Below are positions 1 to 7,877 of a DNA stretch of 44,650 nucleotides, piece after piece; the first letter of the stretch is position 1; every line of letters starts with the position of its first letter. The stretch comes from an uncultured Cohaesibacter sp. GTDB lineage: Bacteria; Pseudomonadota; Alphaproteobacteria; Rhizobiales; Cohaesibacteraceae. The DNA is taken from assembly GCF_963662805.1 (NCBI RefSeq), contig NZ_OY759858.1:1-44650 (forward strand), in the 5' to 3' direction. The notes under the pieces are model-generated. The model had not been told where the DNA came from. It saw nothing but the letters and a program-made list of their open reading frames with translations, and did not search any database. A program made the translations under genes and the position numbers.

Positions 1-139
1 CCAGCGCCTTGATCCGATGGCTGACCGCGGCGGGGGTGACATTCAGCTCGGAGGCAGCATCCTTGAAGCTCAGATGTCTGGCCGCCGCTTCAAAACAGGC
101 AAGATCGCCGAGGGACGGCAGGTCGTAGGAGCGGGGCAA
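1..139 (-). CDS. LysR-family transcriptional regulator, N-terminal fragment (runs off window start)
   Basis: The reverse strand reads from a TTG codon at 139-137 to the window edge in one open frame of 46 codons. The peptide (LPRSYDLPSLGDLACFEAAA, then RHLSFKDAASELNVTPAAVS and HRIKAL) is the winged helix-turn-helix of LysR-type regulators, with the AA..LSFKDAA..L..T..AVS.RI pattern typical of GcvA-like members. TTG is chosen because AGGAGG (reverse strand, 150-145) lies five bases upstream and no ATG is available. It is divergent from the gbcA/gbcB-like pair, so it probably regulates that pair. The effector-binding domain is outside the window, so the ligand cannot be inferred. Confidence 0.85.
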   Translation of the reverse strand, partial: MPRSYDLPSLGDLACFEAAARHLSFKDAASELNVTPAAVSHRIKAL

Positions 140-186
140 AATGGCCTCCTCAGGCAGAGCAAGGGATGTTGATAAATCGGTATGAC

Positions 187-211
187 TTTAGTTCATCTAA
201 ATTAACTTTAG
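187..211. promoter_or_regulatory. Three alternating half-sites in the LysR/gbc divergent intergenic region
   Basis: TTTAG (187-191), CTAAA (197-201) and TTTAG (207-211) are spaced exactly 10 bases start to start, so the middle copy is the inverse of its neighbours. Two overlapping inverted repeats one helical turn apart fit the T-N11-A style operators of LysR regulators. The site lies between the regulator start (139) and the oxygenase start (299). A second inverted pair, TTGATC (217-222) and GATCAA (238-243), follows. The operator role is inferred. Confidence 0.5.
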
Positions 212-298
212 AATTTTTGATCTTGTCAAGCTCTATCGATCAATGACTATCATTCGGGTAATATTGTTTGATCACGCCAACTGCGTGGAGATAGCTTG

Positions 299-1534
299 AT
301 GATTGAAACCGCATCCCTTTCCGACCTGCTATCTCGGCACAAGGCTGGCTATTCGCTGGCTCAGGGCTTCTATACTTCGCCCGAGATCTATGAAGCGGAT
401 CTTGCAGCCATATTTTATCGTGAATGGCTCTTTGCGCTTCCTGCCTGTTCGCTTGAGAAAACCGGTAGCTATGAGCGGATCAAGATCGGGGCCTATGACG
501 TAATCGTGCTGAAACGTCAGGATGGCGAGATCGTCGCCTTTCACAACACCTGCCGTCATCGCGGATCGATCATCTGCGCGGCAACGCAAGGGCGCGTGGC
601 CAATCTGACCTGTCCCTATCATCAGTGGGACCTATGACCTGAGTGGCAAGCTTCTCTGGGCGCGGGACATGGGTGAGGATTTTGACCCGTCGCAACATGG
701 CCTCAAGCCCGTTCATTGTCGCTCGGTCGCCGGGCTCATCTATATCTGTCTTGCCGATGTGCCGCCCGATTTTGACGCATTCTGTCAGACGGTCGAGCCT
801 TATCTCGCCAAGCATGATCTCAGCAATGCCAAGGTCGCGCGCAGCTCGACCATCGTTGAGGGAGGGAACTGGAAGCTTGTCTGGGAGAATAACCGCGAAT
901 GCTATCATTGCGCGGGCAACCATCCGGATCTCTGCCGTACTTATCCGAAGATCCTGCCATCACCGGCGTGACGCCGGATGGTGTCTTTCCCGATGTGGTC
1001 GAGAAGCATTTCGAGCGGCTTGAAAGTGCAGGCGTTCCCTCCCGGTTCCAGATGGCCGATGACGGGCATTTCCGCATCGCGCGCATGCCGCTGCTTGAAG
1101 GAGCGGAGAGCTACACGATCAATGGCAAAATCGCGGTGCGCAAGCGTCTCGGACAGGTGCCGTTTCTTGATGCCGGTGCGTTGTTGATGTTCCACTATCC
1201 AACGACTTGGAACCATTTCCTTTCTGACCATTCGATCACCTTCCGCGTGACGCCGATCAGCCCGATGGAGACGGCGGTCACGACGACGTGGCTGGTCAAC
1301 AAGGATGCGGTTGCAGGGATAGACTATGACCTTGAAAATCTGACGCGAGTCTGGACACGCACCAACGAGGAAGACCGCGAGGTGGTCGAGAATAACCAGC
1401 AGGGGATCAACACGCCGGTCTATGAACCCGGCCCCTATTCGGCGCGGGCAGAGGACGGGGTGATGCAGTTCATCGACTGGTATCTGGGCCGGATGCGCTC
1501 ATCCCTGTCTCCAGCTTCGATCGCTGCGGAGTGA
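299..1534 (+). pseudogene. gbcA: Glycine-betaine-monooxygenase-like Rieske oxygenase, interrupted by two compensating frameshifts
   Basis: Three consecutive frames encode one Rieske non-haem iron oxygenase of about 411 residues, close to GbcA of glycine betaine demethylation. Frame one (299-637) holds the Rieske ligands CRH and CPYH. Frame two (about 629-947) holds the mononuclear iron site NNRECYHCAGNH. Frame three (about 947-1534) holds the C-terminal part with TWNHFLSDHSITFRV and GVMQFIDWY. An extra G in GGG at 627-629 and a missing G near 947 explain both shifts, and the net frame is restored. GbcA family proteins open an N-methyl group of betaine, releasing formaldehyde, with electrons from GbcB, whose likely gene follows at once. 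Related stachydrine or carnitine oxygenases are alternatives. All motifs survive, so the lesion is either recent or a sequence error. ATG 299 is preferred over TTG 296. Confidence 0.75.
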
Positions 1535-1538
1535 ATGA

Positions 1539-2624
1539 ATGATTTTGAAGGCCAATTCTGCCCTCCGCGACAGCTGGACCGATGACGAGCTGCTCGAGTG
1601 TGTCTCCCTGCTGCCCGAAACGAAGGATGTGGTCACGATCTGCTTTCAGGCACCGTCCGGGCGGCCTTTTGGATTTGATGCAGGCCAGTTCATCACGCTC
1701 GAGTTGCCGGTGCCCGGCGGACCTCTCTACCGCACCTACACCATCTCCTCGTCACCTTCGCGGCCTTTGTCGCTGACGATCACCATCAAGGCTCAACCGG
1801 ACTCGATCGGCAGCCGTTGGTTGATGGATCATCTCAAACCGGGCATGATGCTCAAGGCCATTGGACCGACAGGGGTGTTTACCACCACCGAGCATCCGGC
1901 GAGCAAATATCTTTTCATCTCGGCCGGATCGGGGATAACGCCGATGATGTCGATGACCGCCGAGATCTATGATATCGGGCGCTCGTGCGACGTCGTGCTG
2001 GTCAATTGTGCCCGTCGTCCATCCGAGATCATTTTCCGTGAGCGTCTGGAGCATATCGCCTCTCGCGTCGAGGGGATCGACATCAAGTGGGTTGTGGAAG
2101 AGCGGGACCCGTTCAAGCCATGGACGGGGTTTCAGGGTCGCTTCAACCAGCTGATGCTGGGGCTTGTCGCGCCGGACTATCTGGAGCGCGAGGTCTTCTG
2201 TTGTGGGCCGGAGCCTTTCATGCAGGCGGTGCGAGAAGCGCTGTCGGTGCTTGGGTTCGACATGGACCATTATCATCAGGAGAGTTTTCATCCTCCTGAA
2301 GGCATCGGCGAAAGCACGCCTTATGACGCGGCAGAGGACGATAGTCTGCCGCAAGAGGATGAGCTGGCGGAGATTCTGTTCGATCTGTCGGGTGTCAAGC
2401 AGAGCTGTCCTGAGACCGAGACCGTGCTGAGTGCTGCGCGCGGGGCAGGGGTCGCCATTCCATCCGGCTGCACCTTCGGGGTTTGCGGCACCTGCAAGAT
2501 CCGCAAGCTGTCCGGCGAGGTGCAGATGGTGCATAGCGGCGGCATCACCGACGACGAGATCGAGGAAGGCTATATCCTTGCCTGCTGTTCCTACCCGCGT
2601 GGCAAGGTCGAACTGGATATCTGA
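1539..2624 (+). CDS. gbcB: GbcB-like NADH:ferredoxin oxidoreductase (FAD domain plus C-terminal 2Fe-2S ferredoxin domain)
   Basis: This 361-residue protein has the layout of reductase partners of Rieske monooxygenases. An FAD-binding motif RTYT is at 65-68, the nucleotide-binding GSGITP at 130-135, and CCGPEPF at 221-227. A plant-type ferredoxin domain at about 275-361 has cluster cysteines 311, 316, 319 and 349 (C-x4-C-x2-C-x29-C). It would pass electrons from NAD(P)H through FAD and the 2Fe-2S centre to the oxygenase encoded just upstream, four bases away. Unlike its partner gene it is intact. The gbcB assignment rests on this architecture and the pairing; a stachydrine or carnitine oxygenase reductase would look similar. 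Confidence 0.8.
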   Translation: MILKANSALRDSWTDDELLECVSLLPETKDVVTICFQAPSGRPFGFDAGQFITLELPVPGGPLYRTYTISSSPSRPLSLTITIKAQPDSIGSRWLMDHLKPGMMLKAIGPTGVFTTTEHPASKYLFISAGSGITPMMSMTAEIYDIGRSCDVVLVNCARRPSEIIFRERLEHIASRVEGIDIKWVVEERDPFKPWTGFQGRFNQLMLGLVAPDYLEREVFCCGPEPFMQAVREALSVLGFDMDHYHQESFHPPEGIGESTPYDAAEDDSLPQEDELAEILFDLSGVKQSCPETETVLSAARGAGVAIPSGCTFGVCGTCKIRKLSGEVQMVHSGGITDDEIEEGYILACCSYPRGKVELDI

Positions 2625-2942
2625 GGGTGAACCCGTCCTGAAGTCCATGACAGACGAAGATCGGTGTCTGCTCTCTAGGGGTGCAGAACGTATTTCAGAA
2701 TACGGACATTGCACATGCCGCCATCAGTGTCGCTGCAATCAAGCATTAAGTCTCGCATTTTAAACAATCCTTGTTAGAAAATTTTAAAAGCGGCTTGCAA
2801 TGACGGTGCTGTCCGCCCCATAGATTGGGGTGTCTTTGAACGAAGCGGCAAGGATCGCTTCTAAGTTATAAATGTATACTTTGTTGTCGTGCTTCACTGC
2901 CGAATGAATTGTATATCGTAAAATTCGAATGGAGCTATTTAA
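2625..2942. other. Gene-free spacer after gbcB
   Basis: About 318 bases become AT-rich towards the glycosyltransferase gene. The short reverse-strand reading frame that crosses it has no protein-like pattern. A small inverted repeat, CCCCA/TGGGG, lies near 2817-2831. No convincing terminator or promoter is visible. Confidence 0.5.
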
Positions 2943-3883
2943 ATGGCCCTGCAATCTATTTTTCATTGCGCGGAAAAGGCGGCTGAACTGATAGATGGAC
3001 TGGATTATTCTGACGTTATAGACGATGTCATCAGTGTGGCGCTGTCGAGTGATTTCAAGTTTCACAAATATGCATGTGTGACAATCGCTTCGTTGTTGAC
3101 CAACTATAAGGGCTCGAAGCCTTTATGCGTATATCTGCTGATCGACAAGGAGCTGGCTAGGGAAGACGCGGAAAATTTCGCTGCATTGCAAGACATACAT
3201 CCATTTGAATTCAGACCAATTGTCGTCGACGGCACGAAATATCAGAATGTGAGAATTACGCTGGGGATTACTGTTGCCACATACTATCGATTGAAATTGC
3301 ACGAAGTTTTACCCAGCAGCTGTAACAAGGTCATCTATCTTGATAGTGATCTCATTGTATTGCATTGCCTTAGCGACTTGTATCATATCGATCTCGGACG
3401 CAGCATAGTGGGGGGCGTTGAGGATTCTATCAGCAAGATATTCGTTGATCGGTTTACGCAACATCCGCAAGTCGAGCATTTCAATGCGGGTGTTCTTCTT
3501 ATCAACTTGAGAAAACTTCGCGACATACAATTTTACCGACATCGCAAACGAATATATCGATTATCAAAAATACACGATCCTGCTTGGTGATCAGCAGATT
3601 TTCACGTCCATTCTGGGACTAAGGTCTTTGAAATTACCGATCAAGTGGAACGTTCACGGCAGCATGTTCGATGACAACTGGATGGAACGGCATGTAGGGA
3701 TTTTCAATGCGATGGACGAGTGTGACTGTCGAGCCGCGATCAATGACCCCTGCGGTTATCCATTACACTTTCAAAAGCAAGCCCTGGTTATCGCGAGACC
3801 ATCCAAGATCGGATGACTGGTTTCACTATGCAGCAAGAACAAATTACAAGATTGCTTCCGGAAATCAGAAAGAGCGTTCATGA
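2943..3883 (+). pseudogene. GT8-family glycosyltransferase, interrupted by two frameshifts
   Basis: The first frame (2943 to about 3534) gives the GT8 core: ASLLTNYKGSKPLCVYLLID, then TYYRLKLHEVLP, KVIYLDSDLIV with the metal-binding DSD at 134-136, and HFNAGVLLINLRKLRD. It then runs out of frame and stops at 3590. The continuation (DIANEYIDYQKY, GDQQIF, KLPIKWNVH) is one base on, at 3538-3750. The end (VIHYTFKSKPWLSRDHP, DDWFHYAARTNYK) is one base further on, stopping at 3881-3883. An extra T in TTTT (3531-3534) and an extra C in CCCC (3747-3750) would explain this; repaired, the gene encodes about 312 residues. The repaired stop overlaps the next ATG as ATGA, which supports the reconstruction. 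GT8 enzymes transfer galactose or glucose, often in LPS or capsule. The substrate is unknown. Confidence 0.75.
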
Positions 3884-5130
3884 TGGATAGCTTCAAAAAA
3901 TCCATCAAGAGATTGGCTGGATATCTTCACAGTGTTCTTCAGTTGCGTCACACCCGATTGGGTGTCGAGGATCTCGGTGCTCGTCTGGCCAAAGTTGAGC
4001 AGCAAATCAGAGACACGGAGCGGCAGCTTCAAACCAACCGGGAAATGCTGGAGTTTTGCTCGCTCGACCTACAGAACCGCATGGTATCTGAGAGGGCCAA
4101 AGTCGCCTTTGATCCGGGGAAGCTGTTCTCAGATCGGGAAGATATGGCGGTTGTATATTCGCCCACTGATGACAAGGACTTCGATGGGGGACCCAACGAG
4201 CATCTGAAAAATCTGCTCAAAACGCCCTTCATATCAAATAGCAATTTCCAGTCCGCCGAATTGATTGCCCTGACCAAAATGACGCCAGACAGTCCGGATT
4301 TTCTGGGAAGTCTGGTGCGGTCAAAAAGCAACGACATACCGCTATATTTCTTCCAGACAACTTTCTTTGGGGCCTATGCGAGCCCGTTTGACAAAAAGTC
4401 GGGCTACACAGAGAAAAAGGCTCTGGGATTCATCGTTGATGATTTGGGGTTCCACTTTGACTCGAGACTTCCGTCGCGGCTTGAGCTGAGCCTGAACGAC
4501 AAAGACCTGTCGCTCACCGCAGAGCAGCAATCCGAGGCAAGGCGGCTGATTGATAGACTCATCCGTCGCCGGATCACCAAATATAACAAGTATGTCAGTG
4601 CGGACGCTGCGCCGACCGATCTGCCGGAAGGGTCTGTTCTTGTCATTGATCAGAACAGACAGGATGCGTCGGTCAGATATTGCGGTGCTGGTCCATCCGC
4701 ATTTGATGACATGCTGAAGGCTGCGATTGCGGAAAACCCGCACAAGCGTGTGTATGTCAAGGCTCATCCGGACAACAGGCGCGCGGCCGGCGAGGCGTTT
4801 GCAACAAAAGCAGGGGCTGAGCTGCTGCCGGACAACATCTCTGTTGTTGATGCTCTGGAGGCGGCAAGCAGCGTCTATACGGTTTCCTCTCAGGTCGGGT
4901 TCGAGGCTTTGCTGCGAGGCATCCATGTGGTTGTCTGGGGACAGCCATTTTATGCGGGCTGGGGGCTAACGGATGATCGCTGTCCACTGCCGCGCCGACA
5001 GGCGACGAGGACCATTGAAGAGCTGTTCTATATCGCCTGCATCAAGCACTCGATCTATATCGATCCTGCAACCGGCAGACATACGGTCCTGAACAGCACC
5101 ATCGATCGCTTTCTTGATATGAGGAAGTGA
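3880..5130 (+). CDS. KpsC/KpsS-type capsule polysaccharide glycosyltransferase-like protein with N-terminal coiled coil
   Basis: This 416-residue protein carries the capsule biosynthesis (Kdo-transferase-like) module: VLVIDQNRQDASVRYCG near 254-270, KAHP at 294-297, SQVGFEALLRG at 337-347 and PFYAGWGLTDD at 356-366. Residues about 30-72 are charged and heptad-like, suggesting a coiled coil. KpsC and KpsS add the beta-Kdo linker to lipid for group 2 capsules. At 158-164 the segment FFQTTFFG replaces the Y-V-E-D-G-F motif seen in the paralogue at 7878-9053, so the acidic pair is missing here and activity may be altered. The ATG overlaps the upstream GT8 stop (ATGA), implying translational coupling. 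Donor and acceptor are not known. Confidence 0.75.
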   Translation: MMDSFKKSIKRLAGYLHSVLQLRHTRLGVEDLGARLAKVEQQIRDTERQLQTNREMLEFCSLDLQNRMVSERAKVAFDPGKLFSDREDMAVVYSPTDDKDFDGGPNEHLKNLLKTPFISNSNFQSAELIALTKMTPDSPDFLGSLVRSKSNDIPLYFFQTTFFGAYASPFDKKSGYTEKKALGFIVDDLGFHFDSRLPSRLELSLNDKDLSLTAEQQSEARRLIDRLIRRRITKYNKYVSADAAPTDLPEGSVLVIDQNRQDASVRYCGAGPSAFDDMLKAAIAENPHKRVYVKAHPDNRRAAGEAFATKAGAELLPDNISVVDALEAASSVYTVSSQVGFEALLRGIHVVVWGQPFYAGWGLTDDRCPLPRRQATRTIEELFYIACIKHSIYIDPATGRHTVLNSTIDRFLDMRK

Positions 5131-5189
5131 AGCAGCCACTGCCATTGATCAGACCTGTTTCCGCTTCACACAGTGGCAAGGAAAGAGGG

Positions 5190-5894
5190 TCAAGAGGGCA
5201 GGTCAATGTCGTAGCCAAATCTGTCGAAATCAACGCGATAGTGGCTGCTTACAAGCTCTAACGTTGCATCATCATACATCGACATGAACGACTCTTGTGG
5301 TTCGCGTCTTGAGGCATTCACTTTGACGAGAGGGTGGGCTTTGATGTCGAACTTATTGCAGAATTCCCCGAAGTCAGCCTCCAGATTCTCGAAGCGGATA
5401 ATTTCCAACTGCGTTTTGAAACTGTCCTTTGCGATCAAATAGTCGTTCATCGGTTTGAAATGATCAATTGGAGCCACTTTTCTGCTGGCTTCCAAGCTAG
5501 GGAAGTCGGGTTTCAGCACAAATGAGCACCAATCTTTGAAGTCATAATAGGAGGCGAATGCAGCAGCAATCTGGGGTCTGGGAAGAGAGTTGTTGTATCT
5601 GGGGTCGTATTGCCATCTCTTGAGATGGTAATAGAAGGAGACAAGTCTGTCATAAGGGTTTCGAACAACCGCCAAAGCGACCCATTTACCTTTGGGATTG
5701 TGGCTGTTCTGAAACTCGGAAAGAGTTTGATGTTTCGGTAGTTTCATCTCTTCGGGCAGAAGGATCTGGTTCTTGTTTTCTTCTCCGATGCTTGTCAAAG
5801 CCGTGGCGATTGCCTCCCCGCCTGTTTTGGGAAGATGAATGAACACGATCTTGGTCTGGTTCCTATGAAATTTGTTAAGTATCTGTTCTAGCAT
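5190..5894 (-). CDS. Sulfotransferase family protein
   Basis: This 234-residue protein has the two PAPS-binding elements of the sulfotransferase family: a 5'-phosphosulfate loop IHLPKTGG (19-26) and a 3'-phosphate element VVRNPYDRLVSFYYH (76-90), with Arg78 and Ser86 as expected contacts. These enzymes move sulfate from PAPS to a hydroxyl or amine, commonly on sugars. The gene converges with the KpsC-like gene and sits among glycosyltransferases, so a glycan acceptor is likely but inferred. No signal peptide or membrane segment is visible, so a cytosolic enzyme acting on precursors fits. A 7-bp inverted repeat without a T tract (5134-5141/5171-5177) lies between the convergent genes. Confidence 0.8.
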   Translation of the reverse strand: MLEQILNKFHRNQTKIVFIHLPKTGGEAIATALTSIGEENKNQILLPEEMKLPKHQTLSEFQNSHNPKGKWVALAVVRNPYDRLVSFYYHLKRWQYDPRYNNSLPRPQIAAAFASYYDFKDWCSFVLKPDFPSLEASRKVAPIDHFKPMNDYLIAKDSFKTQLEIIRFENLEADFGEFCNKFDIKAHPLVKVNASRREPQESFMSMYDDATLELVSSHYRVDFDRFGYDIDLPS

Positions 5895-6506
5895 GTACTT
5901 AGCCTTCGGTTCATTCCGCTATGCCATTGAAGTGACTAGTGCTTCCAACACGTTATTTTAGATCAATGCTCTCGAAAGAAATGAATTTTTCTCCGCGGTA
6001 TAGCGTGCTCTCCGGTCATTGATTCAAGTTCATTGTAGAAGCTGTGCTGGTTCATAGCTACATCGCACAATCGTTGTTCAGATTATTCTCTGGCTAACCG
6101 ATTGCAAACAGCCAATATCTTTCGGTAAAAGTGGAATCTCGAAGAAAAAGCGCTTCTTAATGACTTCTGGTATTTTGTGTTTTTATGTCCAAATTATTCT
6201 CAGTTGATCTTATTTGCTCCGAAATGTATGCGACCTCGTGAGTTGTTCCGTGGATGACAAAATTTTCTATTAGATTCTCGAATTAAAAAGTTTAAATGTC
6301 CTAATATTGAAATATTTGTCTTTGTTAAATTTCGTATTATTGTATTGGTTTGAAACGCTATATTTAAAATTTTATTTTCGAATTCAGCGTTGATTTGCAT
6401 TTGAATTTAAGTGACGTTGGACCCGGATCCGATCTGCTTTCTTAAATTTTCCCAGATTGAATAAGCACCAAGGAAAATAGTCGGTCAAAATGAGGATGGA
6501 ATATAT
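5895..6506. other. AT-rich gene-free region between divergent accessory genes
   Basis: This 612-base stretch is strongly AT-rich; a sampled line (6301-6360) has 14 G/C in 60 bases. Short open frames here look like random AT-rich translation. It should hold the promoters of the divergent sulfotransferase and 6507 genes, but I cannot single out a convincing pair of boxes. The composition suggests foreign origin or a silenced xenogeneic region. Confidence 0.5.
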
Positions 6507-7406
6507 ATGTCTGAAGATGTGAGTTTTATCTTGGTGACCTATTCTCAAGGGCAAGTTTTCGCCAGGAGCCAAGAAGTTCTTTCAAATACCTTTCTTCAAT
6601 TCAGTGAAGAAAATTCAGAGCAAGGAAAATTTCCTCGGGCCATAAGCTTAAGATATTCTGAAGATACAATCCGATTGTGTTCCTGGTATAAAAATATTTC
6701 TGACCTGAAAAATGATGCTGGTTATGCCGGCGAAATTTACTATTGGGCGTGGAAGCCGCATATTTTGTTAGATGTAATCAATAATATAAGTAAAGAAGGC
6801 GATATCATCTTGTATTGTGATTCATCGAGATATGATCGACGGGGTTTTGTTGAGGATCCTCTGGTTCTTTTCGAACTTATGAAGCGGGAAGGGTACAGCA
6901 TACTTGCGTCTGGGTTCAGTCATTATCTGTTAAATTCCCATTCAAATCTTTTTAGTGATGGCGGTATATTTAAAAATTGTGGAGAGTGGTCTTCTTTCCA
7001 ATCTCCTCATGTTGTGGCATCGCATCTTGCCATCAAAAACTGTGATTTTTCGAAAGAGTTCCTTGGTGAGTGGTCCATGATGTGTCGCGATCACAGTCTT
7101 ATCAAGCGCAATCGTGTGGCAGATCAGGCGCTCTTAAATGTACTTATTCAAAAACATAAAATTCCAGCTATCAATTTTACCAAAGTTTTGAGCAATAAAC
7201 TTCTGCCGCATAGAGATTTGAAGTCAATAAACTACGTAATTTCTTCTCTTAAACGGCAAGGCGAAGGCGTCACGATTGAATTTCCAGGATTTTCGATCGC
7301 CGGATATCTTTTGGGATGGTTTTGGGAGGGCGTGAGAGTTCTTCGTAGAGCTTTTTCGAGGTTGAAAAAGCAATTGTCCTCGTTGATGTCACGCCGAGAT
7401 GCTTAG
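6507..7406 (+). CDS. Putative glycosyltransferase, AT-rich
   Basis: This 299-residue protein is not a family I can name with certainty. Features seen: YYWAWKPHILLDVI near 78-91, then EGDIILYCDSS, which resembles the strand and DxD-like site of GT-A sugar transferases, and later VADQALLNVLIQKHK, a D-Q motif common in such enzymes. A hydrophobic stretch (FSIAGYLLGWFW) and a basic tail near the C-terminus could give membrane association. Base composition is lower in GC than the core (about 42% in one sampled line, 6721-6780), suggesting acquisition. The neighbours make and decorate surface glycans, which supports the call. The start ATG follows an AT-rich leader with no clear ribosome site. Confidence 0.5.
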   Translation: MSEDVSFILVTYSQGQVFARSQEVLSNTFLQFSEENSEQGKFPRAISLRYSEDTIRLCSWYKNISDLKNDAGYAGEIYYWAWKPHILLDVINNISKEGDIILYCDSSRYDRRGFVEDPLVLFELMKREGYSILASGFSHYLLNSHSNLFSDGGIFKNCGEWSSFQSPHVVASHLAIKNCDFSKEFLGEWSMMCRDHSLIKRNRVADQALLNVLIQKHKIPAINFTKVLSNKLLPHRDLKSINYVISSLKRQGEGVTIEFPGFSIAGYLLGWFWEGVRVLRRAFSRLKKQLSSLMSRRDA

Positions 7407-7508
7407 TCTTGCAACGTTGGCTCGGCTTCGAGCACGAAGCTTGGCGTCGTTAGCGCTCGCGAACCCCTTGGTCCGATCCGTGTCCTATTGAAACTGATAT
7501 TTGAAGGA

Positions 7509-7584
<76 letters not shown>

Positions 7585-7877
7585 TTCCCTTTGTTTTCAG
7601 ATACTTACGCTATGTTTTAGCACCTGACAGGAGCTGCAAACCGCTGCCTGGTTTGCTGTTTTACAAAAATGTCACAATGGGTTCAATGGCTTGGCTTTAG
7701 CACCCAAAATTCAATTTCTGTGGCGCGAGAAGTAGGATGAAAGGCTGGCTCGTGTAAAGCAAAAAATGGACTTTCCACACGAACCTCTTGTTCGAATTAT
7801 TGGGTCTCGACCATAATCACAAACGGAAGCAGGAGTGATCCCATGCTTGAGGTAGACCATCAACCATGTCGTTGACT

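Noticed and set aside
2784..3065. 93-codon reverse frame before the GT8 gene
   Set aside because: It overlaps the conserved N-terminus of the GT8 protein and has no family match I can see.
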